A stretch of DNA of 37,768 nt from an uncultured Actinobaculum sp. Lineage in GTDB: Bacteria; Actinomycetota; Actinomycetes; Actinomycetales; Actinomycetaceae. Below, one piece after another: positions 1 through 6,803 of the stretch. Both the position numbers and the translations under genes were made by a program. The notes under the pieces were generated by a model. That model saw only the letters and a program-made list of their open reading frames with translations. It ran no database searches and was not told where the DNA came from. Positions within the stretch are counted from its first letter, which is position 1, and every line of letters begins with the position of its first letter. The DNA lies in NCBI GenBank assembly GCA_938020505.1, contig CALIHR010000002.1, forward strand, positions 1-37,768, given 5' to 3'.

Positions 1-29
1 ATTGCGCCGAGCCCCTTTTCTGTCTTTAA

Positions 30-335
30 CCGCTGTCGCTTGACGCGTCGAACCTGAAGACGGTCGTCGAGCTTCTCATAGAAGCAGCCCGCAAGGGCGC
101 AACCGTCGTCGCGACGACCCACGACGAGTCGTTGGCTGCGCAGGCCGATGCCGTTCACGGGCTTGAACTTCCGGCTTCGACAGAGTCGGATCGCACGGTT
201 GGGGACGTCTCAGACGGCCCCGAGAGCAGGGCGGAAAGGGCGTGGATCCGCCATTCTGTGCGGTGTGTACGTCAAACTGTGAGCATAAGCGCCGTCCGTC
301 ATGGCGAGAATCCACAGGAAACTCCGATACCCTAG
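30..335 (+). pseudogene. C-terminal remnant of an ABC transporter ATPase
   Basis: Reading from position 30, the frame encodes LSLDASN, then VVELLIEAARKGATVV and TTHDE. This matches the D-loop (LD) and H-loop (TTHD) region of an ABC ATPase of the lipoprotein- or cell-division-exporter type. An in-frame stop lies at 27-29, close to where Walker B should be, and the P-loop and signature motif are not in the window. After the H-loop the frame continues for about 60 residues without recognisable ABC sequence and stops at 335. The likely readings are a broken gene, or an intact gene whose upstream part is shifted or lies beyond the left edge. No partner permease is visible. Family assignment is fairly secure; pseudogene status is inferred from only 29 upstream bases. 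Confidence 0.5.
328..333 (+). promoter_or_regulatory. Candidate -10 box for lepB
   Basis: TACCCT fits the actinobacterial TANNNT -10 pattern. A transcript starting about seven bases later, near 340, would carry the 346-371 hairpin at its very 5' end and a leader of about 100 nt before lepB. No convincing -35 box was seen. Confidence 0.3.
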
Positions 336-345
336 AGGAGGCCGT

Positions 346-371
346 CGCCCAGGATCGCGAGATCCTGGGCG
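346..371 (+). other. 11-bp hairpin with GCGA tetraloop in the lepB leader
   Basis: The arms at 346-356 and 361-371 are perfectly complementary (CGCCCAGGATC pairs with GATCCTGGGCG) around the loop GCGA, a GNRA tetraloop. No T-tract follows, so it does not look like an intrinsic terminator. Lying just after a candidate -10 box, it could be a 5' mRNA stabiliser or a protein-binding element for the lepB-rnhB transcript. The structure is seen directly; the role is inference. Confidence 0.6.
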
Positions 372-439
372 CAGGCCGGCGATTCACGGGGAGTATCCCC
401 TCGGCATGTGGTGCTCTCGCGGGCGCCAGGGAGCGGAGA

Positions 440-1285
440 ATGGACGATCAAAGGCAGTCTGAGGTTGCGGAGGAGATGCCGCCGTCGTACCCGCCGGAAA
501 AGCTGGACGAGGATCCGAAGAGCGCGCCGGACGACGCAGCCGAATCCGCAGACGCCGGGGAAGCCGACGACGGCCGCAAACTGGACGCCGAAGACGACCG
601 CGAGCTGGAAGAAGGCGAAAAACGCAGGTCCGGCATTCGCGCTTTTCTAGAGACGCTCTCCATCGTCGGCGTCGCCCTCCTTGTGTCGGTGATCGTCAAA
701 ACGTTCTTCATGCAGGCCTTCTACGTGCCGTCCGGCTCGATGGAAAACACCCTCCGGCCAAACGACCGCATCGCGGTCAACAGAATGGCGGACACCGCCG
801 ACGAGATTCACAGAGGAGACATCGTCGTCTTTGTCGACCCCGGGAACTGGCTTCCGCCCACCGTCGACAAGTCCCCGGCTTGGAGGCGCGCGCTGAGCAA
901 AAGCCTGCAGACCGTGGGCCTGCTGCCCGAAGACGCGGGGAAGCACCTGGTCAAGCGCGTCATTGGAGTCGGCGGCGACAGGGTCGCATGCTGCACCGCC
1001 GCGGGCAAGCTGCGCGTGAACGGCAAGGAAATCACGGAGACATACCTCAAGCCCGGCGTGAACCCGTCGGAAATTTCCTTCGATGTGACCGTTCCCAAGG
1101 GAAAGCTCTGGGTGATGGGCGACAACCGCTCCAACTCGCGAGACTCGCGGTACCACATCGGCGAAAGGGGCGGAGGCTTCGTTCCCGTCGACAATGTGGC
1201 CGGGCGGGCGTGGGCGATCTTCTACCCGTTCTCGAGGTTCGGCGCCATCGACGACGCATCGAAAGTCTTTGCGGGCGTGCCATGA
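440..1285 (+). CDS. lepB: Signal peptidase I
   Basis: This 281-residue type I signal peptidase cleaves signal peptides from Sec- and Tat-exported proteins at the outer face of the membrane. Residues 1-63 are acidic and cytoplasmic, followed by one membrane helix at about 66-92. The catalytic serine is S100 in PSGSM and the general-base lysine is K172 in HLVKRVIGVGGD. The family box MGDNRSNSRDSR follows near the C-terminal part. The ATG at 440 is chosen because GGGAGCGGAG sits just upstream; the frame stays open back to 242 but without a better start. The stop overlaps the rnhB start (ATGA), suggesting coupled translation. The long charged N-terminal tail is common in actinobacterial LepB. Confidence 0.95.
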   Translation: MDDQRQSEVAEEMPPSYPPEKLDEDPKSAPDDAAESADAGEADDGRKLDAEDDRELEEGEKRRSGIRAFLETLSIVGVALLVSVIVKTFFMQAFYVPSGSMENTLRPNDRIAVNRMADTADEIHRGDIVVFVDPGNWLPPTVDKSPAWRRALSKSLQTVGLLPEDAGKHLVKRVIGVGGDRVACCTAAGKLRVNGKEITETYLKPGVNPSEISFDVTVPKGKLWVMGDNRSNSRDSRYHIGERGGGFVPVDNVAGRAWAIFYPFSRFGAIDDASKVFAGVP

Positions 1286-2031
1286 CCGACCGGACCCGCG
1301 GACGCGGGCCCAGAAGAAAAGGCGAATCTGCGCCCGAAGGCGGGCGTGCGCCAAAACGGACAGGCAGGCCTGCCCCGAGCCGAGACGTGGAAATTGAGGC
1401 CCTGCGTTCCTTGCCGCCCGGGGCGTTGCTAGCCGGAGTCGATGAGGTGGGGCGGGGTTCCCTCGCCGGGCCCGTGAGCGTCGGAATCGCGCTCATCGAC
1501 GCCTCCACCGGCGATTTCCCCGAAGGGCTGCGAGACTCCAAGGCAATGAGCCCGGCTGCGCGCGAACGCATGGCGCCCCTGGTGCGAGAATGGGCCGTGG
1601 ACGTCGCCGTCGGGCATGCGGGGCCGGACGTCATTGACGACGTCGGAATCGTCGCCGCGCTGCGCCACGCCGCCAAGGAGGCGCTGAACAGACTGTCGGC
1701 GACGCCGTCGGCCGTGCTGCTTGACGGCAAGCATAACTGGTGGGCCGAAGATTCGCTGTTCGACGTCGACCCCCTCCTGCCGCGGATCCCCGTCCGAATG
1801 GAAGTGAAGGGCGACGCGAGATGCGCCGCAATCGCCGCGGCGTCGGTCGCCGCGAAGGTGGAACGCGACGGACTTATGGTCGTTCTCGACAGGCGTTTTC
1901 CGGGCTACGATTGGGCGAGGAACAAAGGCTACTCCAGCCCTTCTCACATCGAAGGGCTGGCGAGGCTCGGACCGAGCGACCATCACAGGAAGTCGTGGCA
2001 TCTGCCCGGCGTGAGGGAAGGACACCGATGA
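1282..2031 (+). CDS. rnhB: Ribonuclease HII
   Basis: RNase HII removes ribonucleotides and RNA primers from RNA:DNA hybrids during replication and repair. The 249-residue protein has the family core: GVDEVGRG with catalytic D54-E55, a third acidic residue in LLDGKHNW, and KGDARC followed by AAASVAAKVERD. It ends with the HHRKSW motif. The first 35 residues are an Arg/Pro/Gly-rich extension that looks disordered. The ATG overlaps the lepB stop as ATGA and the gene's own stop overlaps the next start in the same way, so lepB, rnhB and the DUF2469 gene form one tight operon. Confidence 0.95.
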   Translation: MTDRTRGRGPRRKGESAPEGGRAPKRTGRPAPSRDVEIEALRSLPPGALLAGVDEVGRGSLAGPVSVGIALIDASTGDFPEGLRDSKAMSPAARERMAPLVREWAVDVAVGHAGPDVIDDVGIVAALRHAAKEALNRLSATPSAVLLDGKHNWWAEDSLFDVDPLLPRIPVRMEVKGDARCAAIAAASVAAKVERDGLMVVLDRRFPGYDWARNKGYSSPSHIEGLARLGPSDHHRKSWHLPGVREGHR

Positions 2032-2345
2032 GCGAGATCGAGAACTACGAGGCCGACGCCGAGCTCGCGCTCTACCGTGAATACCGCGACGTCATCAACA
2101 TCTTCCGGTACGTCGTGGAGACCGAGCGCCGCTTCTACCTCGCCAACGACGTCGATGTGCGCGTGCGCGCGTCCTCCGGCGGGGAAGTGTTCTTCGAAGT
2201 CAACCTTTCCGACGCGTGGGTGTGGGACATCTACCGCACGAGCCGCTTCATCCGATCCGTGCGCATCGTGACCTTCAAGGACGTCAATGTCGAAGAGCTC
2301 AACAAGGCCGACATCACCCGCGAGCTCGACCTGCCGCACGGGTGA
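2028..2345 (+). CDS. DUF2469 family protein
   Basis: This 105-residue acidic protein begins MSEIENYEADAELALYREYR and belongs to the DUF2469 family, which in Actinomycetota characteristically follows rnhB. No enzyme motif or membrane segment is visible. The even mix of charged and aromatic residues (WVWDIYR, RFIRSVRIV) suggests a small soluble alpha/beta fold. Its start overlaps the rnhB stop (ATGA). The function of the family is not known to me; the conserved position is the only clue and argues for a role linked to RNase HII or signal peptidase expression. Confidence 0.9.
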   Translation: MSEIENYEADAELALYREYRDVINIFRYVVETERRFYLANDVDVRVRASSGGEVFFEVNLSDAWVWDIYRTSRFIRSVRIVTFKDVNVEELNKADITRELDLPHG

Positions 2346-2489
2346 CGCGCGGCGGGGTGCGCCGTGCGGGTCGCGGGCGGGCGGTGGACTGCGCCGTCTC
2401 TGCTTAGATTCGCGGGCGCCTGTTTTGACGTTTGTGAACGGCAGAGCGTCGGCTGGCGTGCGGCGAGGCGCGACGAAGGAGACAGTGAT

Positions 2490-3131
2490 TTGAGCCCTCA
2501 TGAGAATCGGCCGCTGGACGGCCGCTACTGGGAAGAGCATTGGCAGAGCCTCGGCGAGGACGCCCTGGGTGAGGCCGGCGAGGCTGCGAATCCGTACATC
2601 GTCTCCGAGACGAGCGGTTTGAGACGCGGAACAGCGCTCGACGCCGGATGCGGCTCCGGGGCCGAAGCCGTATGGCTCGCGGAGCAAGGATGGGACGTCA
2701 CCGGAGCCGACATAAGCCCCACCGCCCTGGCCAAAGCGCGCCGGCGGGCGGAGGCGGCCGGGCTGGGATCGGCGGTGCGGTGGGTCGAAGCGGACCTCAT
2801 GGCGTGGGCGTCCGGCGAACGCTGGGATCTGGTCGTGACCTCGTACGCCCACCCGCCGGGCAGCCAGATCGACTTCTACCGAAGGATTTCCCGGTGGGTC
2901 GCCCCAGGCGGCACGCTGCTCGTCGTCGGGCACTTGCACGGGTCCGGCATCCCGTCGGGCGAGGAGGCCCCCGAGGGAACGACCGTCGCCTTGGAGCACG
3001 TCGCCGGGCTGTTCGACGGCGGCGATTGGTCGATCGAGACGGCGCGCCAGAGCGTGCGAATGGCGACCGCACGCGACGGCGGCGACGTGGAGATGCGCGA
3101 CGTCGTCGTGCGGGCGAGGCGGCTTCGCTGA
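2490..3131 (+). CDS. SAM-dependent class I methyltransferase
   Basis: This 213-residue methyltransferase has SAM motif I as LDAGCGSGAEAVWLAEQGWDVTGADIS, motif II around WVEADLMAW and WDLVVTSYAHPP, and motif III as APGGTLLVVGHLH. The layout YWEEHWQ...LDAGCGSGAEA resembles small-molecule methyltransferases of the TehB or thiopurine type; the substrate cannot be read from sequence. I chose the TTG at 2490 because GAAGGAGA lies eight bases upstream and the product then begins right before the conserved PLDGRYWEEHW. A candidate -10 (TAGATT, 2405-2410) lies in the gap after the DUF2469 gene. The last codons are part of a 22-bp sequence repeated immediately after the stop. Confidence 0.85.
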   Translation: MSPHENRPLDGRYWEEHWQSLGEDALGEAGEAANPYIVSETSGLRRGTALDAGCGSGAEAVWLAEQGWDVTGADISPTALAKARRRAEAAGLGSAVRWVEADLMAWASGERWDLVVTSYAHPPGSQIDFYRRISRWVAPGGTLLVVGHLHGSGIPSGEEAPEGTTVALEHVAGLFDGGDWSIETARQSVRMATARDGGDVEMRDVVVRARRLR

Positions 3132-3154
3132 ATGCGGGCGAGGCGGCTTCGCTG
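3109..3154 (+). repeat. 22-bp perfect direct repeat at the methyltransferase stop
   Basis: The same 22 bases, starting TGCGGGCGAGG and ending GGCTTCGCTG, occur at 3109-3130 and 3133-3154, separated by two bases. The first copy contains the last codons and most of the stop of the methyltransferase. The duplication lies at the border between GC-rich core sequence and the AT-rich orphan gene, as expected of a recombination or insertion scar. Confidence 0.85.
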
Positions 3155-3226
3155 TCGACGCAGCAAACCCTGACGGTTGGAGAGTTCTACTCCTGAAGCG
3201 ACTGTGCTCGCTCGTTCGAGGAAAAG

Positions 3227-3243
3227 TACTATTAGTGACGTCA
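3227..3243 (+). promoter_or_regulatory. Candidate promoter with TGACGTCA palindrome
   Basis: TACTAT (3227-3232) fits a TANNNT -10 box, and the 8-bp palindrome TGACGTCA (3236-3243) covers the predicted transcription start. The orphan gene begins about 50 bases downstream. The nine bases GTGACGTCA (3235-3243) recur at 25941-25949 ahead of the membrane-protein array. Confidence 0.35.
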
Positions 3244-3290
3244 AACTTTCGGATCGTCCGAAGTGATTCATTCAACGAAAGAGGAAAACC

Positions 3291-4694
3291 TTGTCTGACG
3301 AAAATGCGACAAAAACGTATTCAGGTCGAACTGCAATGAGTTCTTCATATAAATACTTGCCAAAAATGATTAAAAAACTAAAGATAGTAGCTATTGATTC
3401 ATATATGCGTACGAAAGGATTTCAAGTATCCAAAGGCTATTACACCCACACAAACGAAGGAAGTTACGTTCCATATGAGTCTGACACCGAGGAGCGCGTA
3501 ACGCGTCCTGACGGCCACGGTGAGCACGGAGGCGAGTGGAAATTGGAGGGATCTCCTCTGGGGGCGAAGCCAAAGTATAAGGACGTCGACTTCGTTCAGG
3601 CATTCAACGGCATTCGCGCGAGAATAGACAGCGCTTTGACTCCGTTCATCGATTTGCCCGATCCCGATGGCCTCGACGAGCCAATCGAGCACTGCCGACA
3701 ATCTTGTAGGGACCTTTCGTGTCAGGCCAGCGCCGAAGGCGCCGTGAGCGGGGGCGGGGACATCTCTGATCAAATTCGTTTGATTCACGGCAACTTGATG
3801 TCAATGAGCGGCAACGCGATCGGACAGTTCAAATCAACGTTCCTCGGGAAGATGTCGACTGTCGTGAGTGGGATGCATGCCGTTGCGACCTTTACTGGTT
3901 CAACGTTGGTGTCCGAACAGAAGATCTTCCAAGGCGCGCGGGACGCTGTTTTAGAAACTGTGCAAAAGAGCATTGAGTCCTTCGAGAGGTCTGGTGGGGG
4001 CGCCAAGATCGCTCTCAAAATCGCGAGTTGGGTTTTGCAAGGATTCGCGTTGTTCACGGGCGGGGGTCCCGTAGGGGTCGGTCTGGCGCTTGCGGATCTT
4101 GGCCTCACCGTCGCCACAGATTTGGCAGGTGAGAACAAAGAGGAGACGAGTATCCCGGGTGGAGGGTACGATTCGATAATGTCCGGATTCGAACAGGCCT
4201 TGAAGGACATCAACGATCAAATCAAAGTCGGTGAGAAAACGGTGCTGAAGAACATTTCGGACAATCTTGAAAGGATCAGGGCGGATAAGAGTTCATATGA
4301 TCTGACCGTCGATCCCATCGAGTCGAGTGAGAAGGTCGTCGTTATACAAAAAGATCTGGCCGAAGAAGTTACGAAAGTGTATATGCCGAAGGTCTATTCG
4401 GATCTTATCAACACCGGCGCTCTCGTGCTGGGCCTCGTCATGCCAGTCAGTCGCAATGCGGAGATAGGAATAGGGGCGGACGGCCCCTCACCGAAATTTT
4501 ATGAACTTAGCTATCTGCTATACGAGCTGATAAAGGACTTGTCTTATGAAGTGGACAACGGAGGTGCGAATCTTCAAGCGGCGATAAACGATTTCACTCA
4601 AGCTGACGAGGAAAACAAGGCTGAACTCGATAAGGCTGTCGATGACAGCGCCGGCAAACTCAAGGGCGATCATCCTTATGACCCTTGGAATTGA
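3291..4694 (+). CDS. AT-rich orphan gene, helical protein with glycine-rich hydrophobic centre
   Basis: I do not recognise this 467-residue protein. It is largely helical and charged at both ends, with a central hydrophobic stretch at about 241-280 (ALKIASWVLQGFALFTGGG, then VGLALADLGLTVATDLAG) that could be a membrane hairpin or pore-like segment. No signal peptide, nuclease or enzyme motif is seen. The TTG start follows AGAGG by six bases. Base composition is alien: I counted 37 G/C in 120 bases at 3301-3420 (31%), rising to near-normal downstream. Together with the flanking 22-bp repeat this suggests acquisition by transfer. The overall shape resembles secreted or phage- and contact-type proteins, but no LXG or WXG motif was found. 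Confidence 0.75.
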   Translation: MSDENATKTYSGRTAMSSSYKYLPKMIKKLKIVAIDSYMRTKGFQVSKGYYTHTNEGSYVPYESDTEERVTRPDGHGEHGGEWKLEGSPLGAKPKYKDVDFVQAFNGIRARIDSALTPFIDLPDPDGLDEPIEHCRQSCRDLSCQASAEGAVSGGGDISDQIRLIHGNLMSMSGNAIGQFKSTFLGKMSTVVSGMHAVATFTGSTLVSEQKIFQGARDAVLETVQKSIESFERSGGGAKIALKIASWVLQGFALFTGGGPVGVGLALADLGLTVATDLAGENKEETSIPGGGYDSIMSGFEQALKDINDQIKVGEKTVLKNISDNLERIRADKSSYDLTVDPIESSEKVVVIQKDLAEEVTKVYMPKVYSDLINTGALVLGLVMPVSRNAEIGIGADGPSPKFYELSYLLYELIKDLSYEVDNGGANLQAAINDFTQADEENKAELDKAVDDSAGKLKGDHPYDPWN

Positions 4695-4763
4695 GGGGCT
4701 GAGTGCCGTGAAGCGGTCGCACGAACTCTCATTCTCTTTTATCGGGGAGCGGGGGTGTGCTAA

Positions 4764-4818
4764 TAGGCTCGGTGAGCGCATTGGTCCACAGGAGGGGATG
4801 GCGTAGCCCGTATCCACA
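4764..4818 (+). promoter_or_regulatory. Candidate yraN-operon promoter with two DnaA-box-like sites
   Basis: TAGGCT (4764-4769) fits a TANNNT -10 box for the yraN-comM-dprA group. TGGTCCACA (4782-4790) and GTATCCACA (4810-4818) each differ by one base from known DnaA-box forms (TTGTCCACA and TTATCCACA). Both would lie in the leader. The resemblance may be chance. Confidence 0.3.
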
Positions 4819-4869
4819 GATCGTTTGGCGGCCAGGCGGCCCACAGCCGTCTTCGGCAAGACTGGGCCC

Positions 4870-5286
4870 ATGGATACGAGTATGAGCGCGACGGTGGATT
4901 TCGTCGCTCCAGAGATGCCGAAGCCTCTTGGAAACCAGGAACTTGGAAAATGGGGCGAGGAGCTCGCTGCGAGGTACCTTCAGGCATACGGCTACATCGT
5001 TTTAGCGCGCAACTGGAGGCGCCGCGCGGGCGAGCTCGACCTTGTCACCGCCTGTCCGGAAAGGAAAGCCGTCGTCGCAGTGGAGGTGAAGACCCGCAAC
5101 GCCGAAGTGAGCGTCGGAGCGGTCGAGGCGATTTCCCGGGGGAAGCTGGCCAGGCTGAGGAAGCTCACGGGCCTGTGGTTGCAGGAGACCGGGACGCGCT
5201 GCGAGCGGGTCTGCCTCGACCTCGTGGCGATCACGGTCGAAAACGACGGGTCGTGGCTGATTCGGCATCTGCGGGACATCTCGTGA
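4870..5286 (+). CDS. yraN: UPF0102 / YraN family nuclease-fold protein
   Basis: This 138-residue protein has the complete UPF0102 pattern: GKWGEELAARYLQAYGYIVL, NWRRRAGELDLV, and VVAVEVKTR, which is the E...ELD...EVK core of the restriction-endonuclease-like fold. The family has no settled biochemical role but is widely linked to recombination and uptake genes. An in-frame TTG at 4825 exists; I prefer ATG 4870, although no strong Shine-Dalgarno precedes either, and ATG 4882 is also possible. The stop overlaps the comM GTG start (GTGA), so the two are probably translated together. Confidence 0.9.
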   Translation: MDTSMSATVDFVAPEMPKPLGNQELGKWGEELAARYLQAYGYIVLARNWRRRAGELDLVTACPERKAVVAVEVKTRNAEVSVGAVEAISRGKLARLRKLTGLWLQETGTRCERVCLDLVAITVENDGSWLIRHLRDIS

Positions 5287-6803
5287 GGGTGGGAACGGCG
5301 TATGCCATGGCCGTCGTCGGAATCGAAGGGAGGCCGGTGCGGATTGAGGCCGTTCTTCTCCACGGCCTTCCCGCAGTCACGATTGTGGGGCTTCCCGACG
5401 CCGCGGTGTCCGAATCGCGCGAACGGATACGCGCCGCCTTCGCCTCGGCGGGGATCGGCTTCCCGCAAGCGCGCCTGACGATCAACCTTTCGCCCGCGGA
5501 CACGCCGAAAAGCGGCACCGCGTTCGACCTCGGCATAGCGGTGGCGATCCTCGGGGCGATGGGCGGCCGCGAGATCGGGCAAAGGTACGTCATGGGCGAG
5601 CTCGGCCTCGATGGGTCGGTGCGCGCTGTGCGCGGAATACTTCCGGCGGCTTTGGCGGCGGAAGACGAGGGTGCGGGAATGACCGTGCCCCTTGGGTGCG
5701 GAAAAGAGGCGGAACTGGCGGGCGTCAAGGTCAAGGAGGCGTTCCACCTCGCCCAGCTTGCGGAAAGCATGGGGATTCCGTGCGGCCCGGTTCCGGATGC
5801 GCCCTCGCCGCCGTGCTCGAGCGAGGCGGAGGCCCCGGCTGCCTGCCCCGACCTCGCGGACGTCCGCGGGCAAGCCCAGGCTCGCCACGCGCTCGAAGTG
5901 GCTGCGGCGGGCGGGCATCACATGCTCGTGACGGGGGCGCCCGGCGTCGGGAAGTCGATGCTCGCCGCGCGTTTGCCCGGCATCTTGCCGAAACTCGACA
6001 TGCACGAGGCCGTTGAGGTCGCGGCGATAGCCTCGGCCGCGGGGGAGTTCGACGGGCGGTTGAGCTACACGCCTCCCTTCGCCAGCCCCCATCATTCGAG
6101 CAGCGCAGCCGCGCTCATCGGCGGAGGGGCGGTTCCAAAGCCGGGTGCCGCCTCCCGAGCCCATCGCGGCGTGCTTTTCCTCGACGAAATGCCCGAGTTT
6201 TCCACCCACAGTCTGCAAACCCTGAGAGAGCCCATGGAGACCGGAAGGATCGAGATCCATCGGGCACGGGCCGTCGTCGCCTACCCCGCCCGTTTTCAGC
6301 TGATCGGCGCGGCCAACCCGTGCAGATGCGGCAACTATCTGGATGCGCCGGGGCGTTGCAGCTGTTCCGTGCGAGACCGTCGCGACTATTTCCGCCGAAT
6401 CGGCGGGCCGATACTCGATCGCTTCGACATCAACGTCGTCGCCCCTAGGCTTTCTCGCGCCGATTTGGCGAAGGCCGGCTCGGGCGAGCCGAGCGCCGCC
6501 GTCGCCGAGCGGGTGGCCGAAGCCCGCCTGCGCCAGCGGGCCCGGCTTCGTTCGACCCCTTGGACCGCCAACGCCCAGGTGAGCGGCTCGTGGCTGCGGC
6601 GAAACACCCCGCTTTCCGGGGAAAGCGCAAGGGAGCTCGATTCCATGCTCGCTTCGGGCGAGACGTCGATGCGGGCGGTCGACAAGATCCTGCGGATCTC
6701 TTGGACCCTGGCCGACCTTTCGGGCAGGTCCGCGCCTTCGCGCGACGACGTCGATTGCGCCTTCACCTTGAGAGAAAGGAACGGCTTCCATGGAACGCAC
6801 TGA
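5283..6803 (+). CDS. comM: ComM/YifB family AAA+ ATPase
   Basis: The 506-residue length matches ComM, a hexameric helicase that promotes branch migration during natural transformation. The N-terminal Lon-protease-like domain (about 1-170) includes AVTIVGLPDAAVSESRERIR and LSPADTPKSG. The Mg-chelatase-like AAA+ domain follows: Walker A GAPGVGKSM at about 218, Walker B GVLFLDEMPEF, and NPCRCGNY. A C-terminal Mg-chelatase domain closes it. The GTG start at 5283 overlaps the yraN stop and places the conserved AMAVVGIEG at the N-terminus as in homologues. The 3' end overlaps the dprA start by 14 bases. Context with dprA supports a DNA-uptake role; no pilus or ComEC genes are in the window. Confidence 0.95.
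   Translation: MRVGTAYAMAVVGIEGRPVRIEAVLLHGLPAVTIVGLPDAAVSESRERIRAAFASAGIGFPQARLTINLSPADTPKSGTAFDLGIAVAILGAMGGREIGQRYVMGELGLDGSVRAVRGILPAALAAEDEGAGMTVPLGCGKEAELAGVKVKEAFHLAQLAESMGIPCGPVPDAPSPPCSSEAEAPAACPDLADVRGQAQARHALEVAAAGGHHMLVTGAPGVGKSMLAARLPGILPKLDMHEAVEVAAIASAAGEFDGRLSYTPPFASPHHSSSAAALIGGGAVPKPGAASRAHRGVLFLDEMPEFSTHSLQTLREPMETGRIEIHRARAVVAYPARFQLIGAANPCRCGNYLDAPGRCSCSVRDRRDYFRRIGGPILDRFDINVVAPRLSRADLAKAGSGEPSAAVAERVAEARLRQRARLRSTPWTANAQVSGSWLRRNTPLSGESARELDSMLASGETSMRAVDKILRISWTLADLSGRSAPSRDDVDCAFTLRERNGFHGTH

Noticed and set aside
3291..4694. ESX/LXG-type secreted toxin identity for the orphan protein
   Set aside because: No WXG or LXG motif, no YxxxD/E secretion tail, and no secretion or immunity gene nearby; only the general helical-hydrophobic layout is similar.
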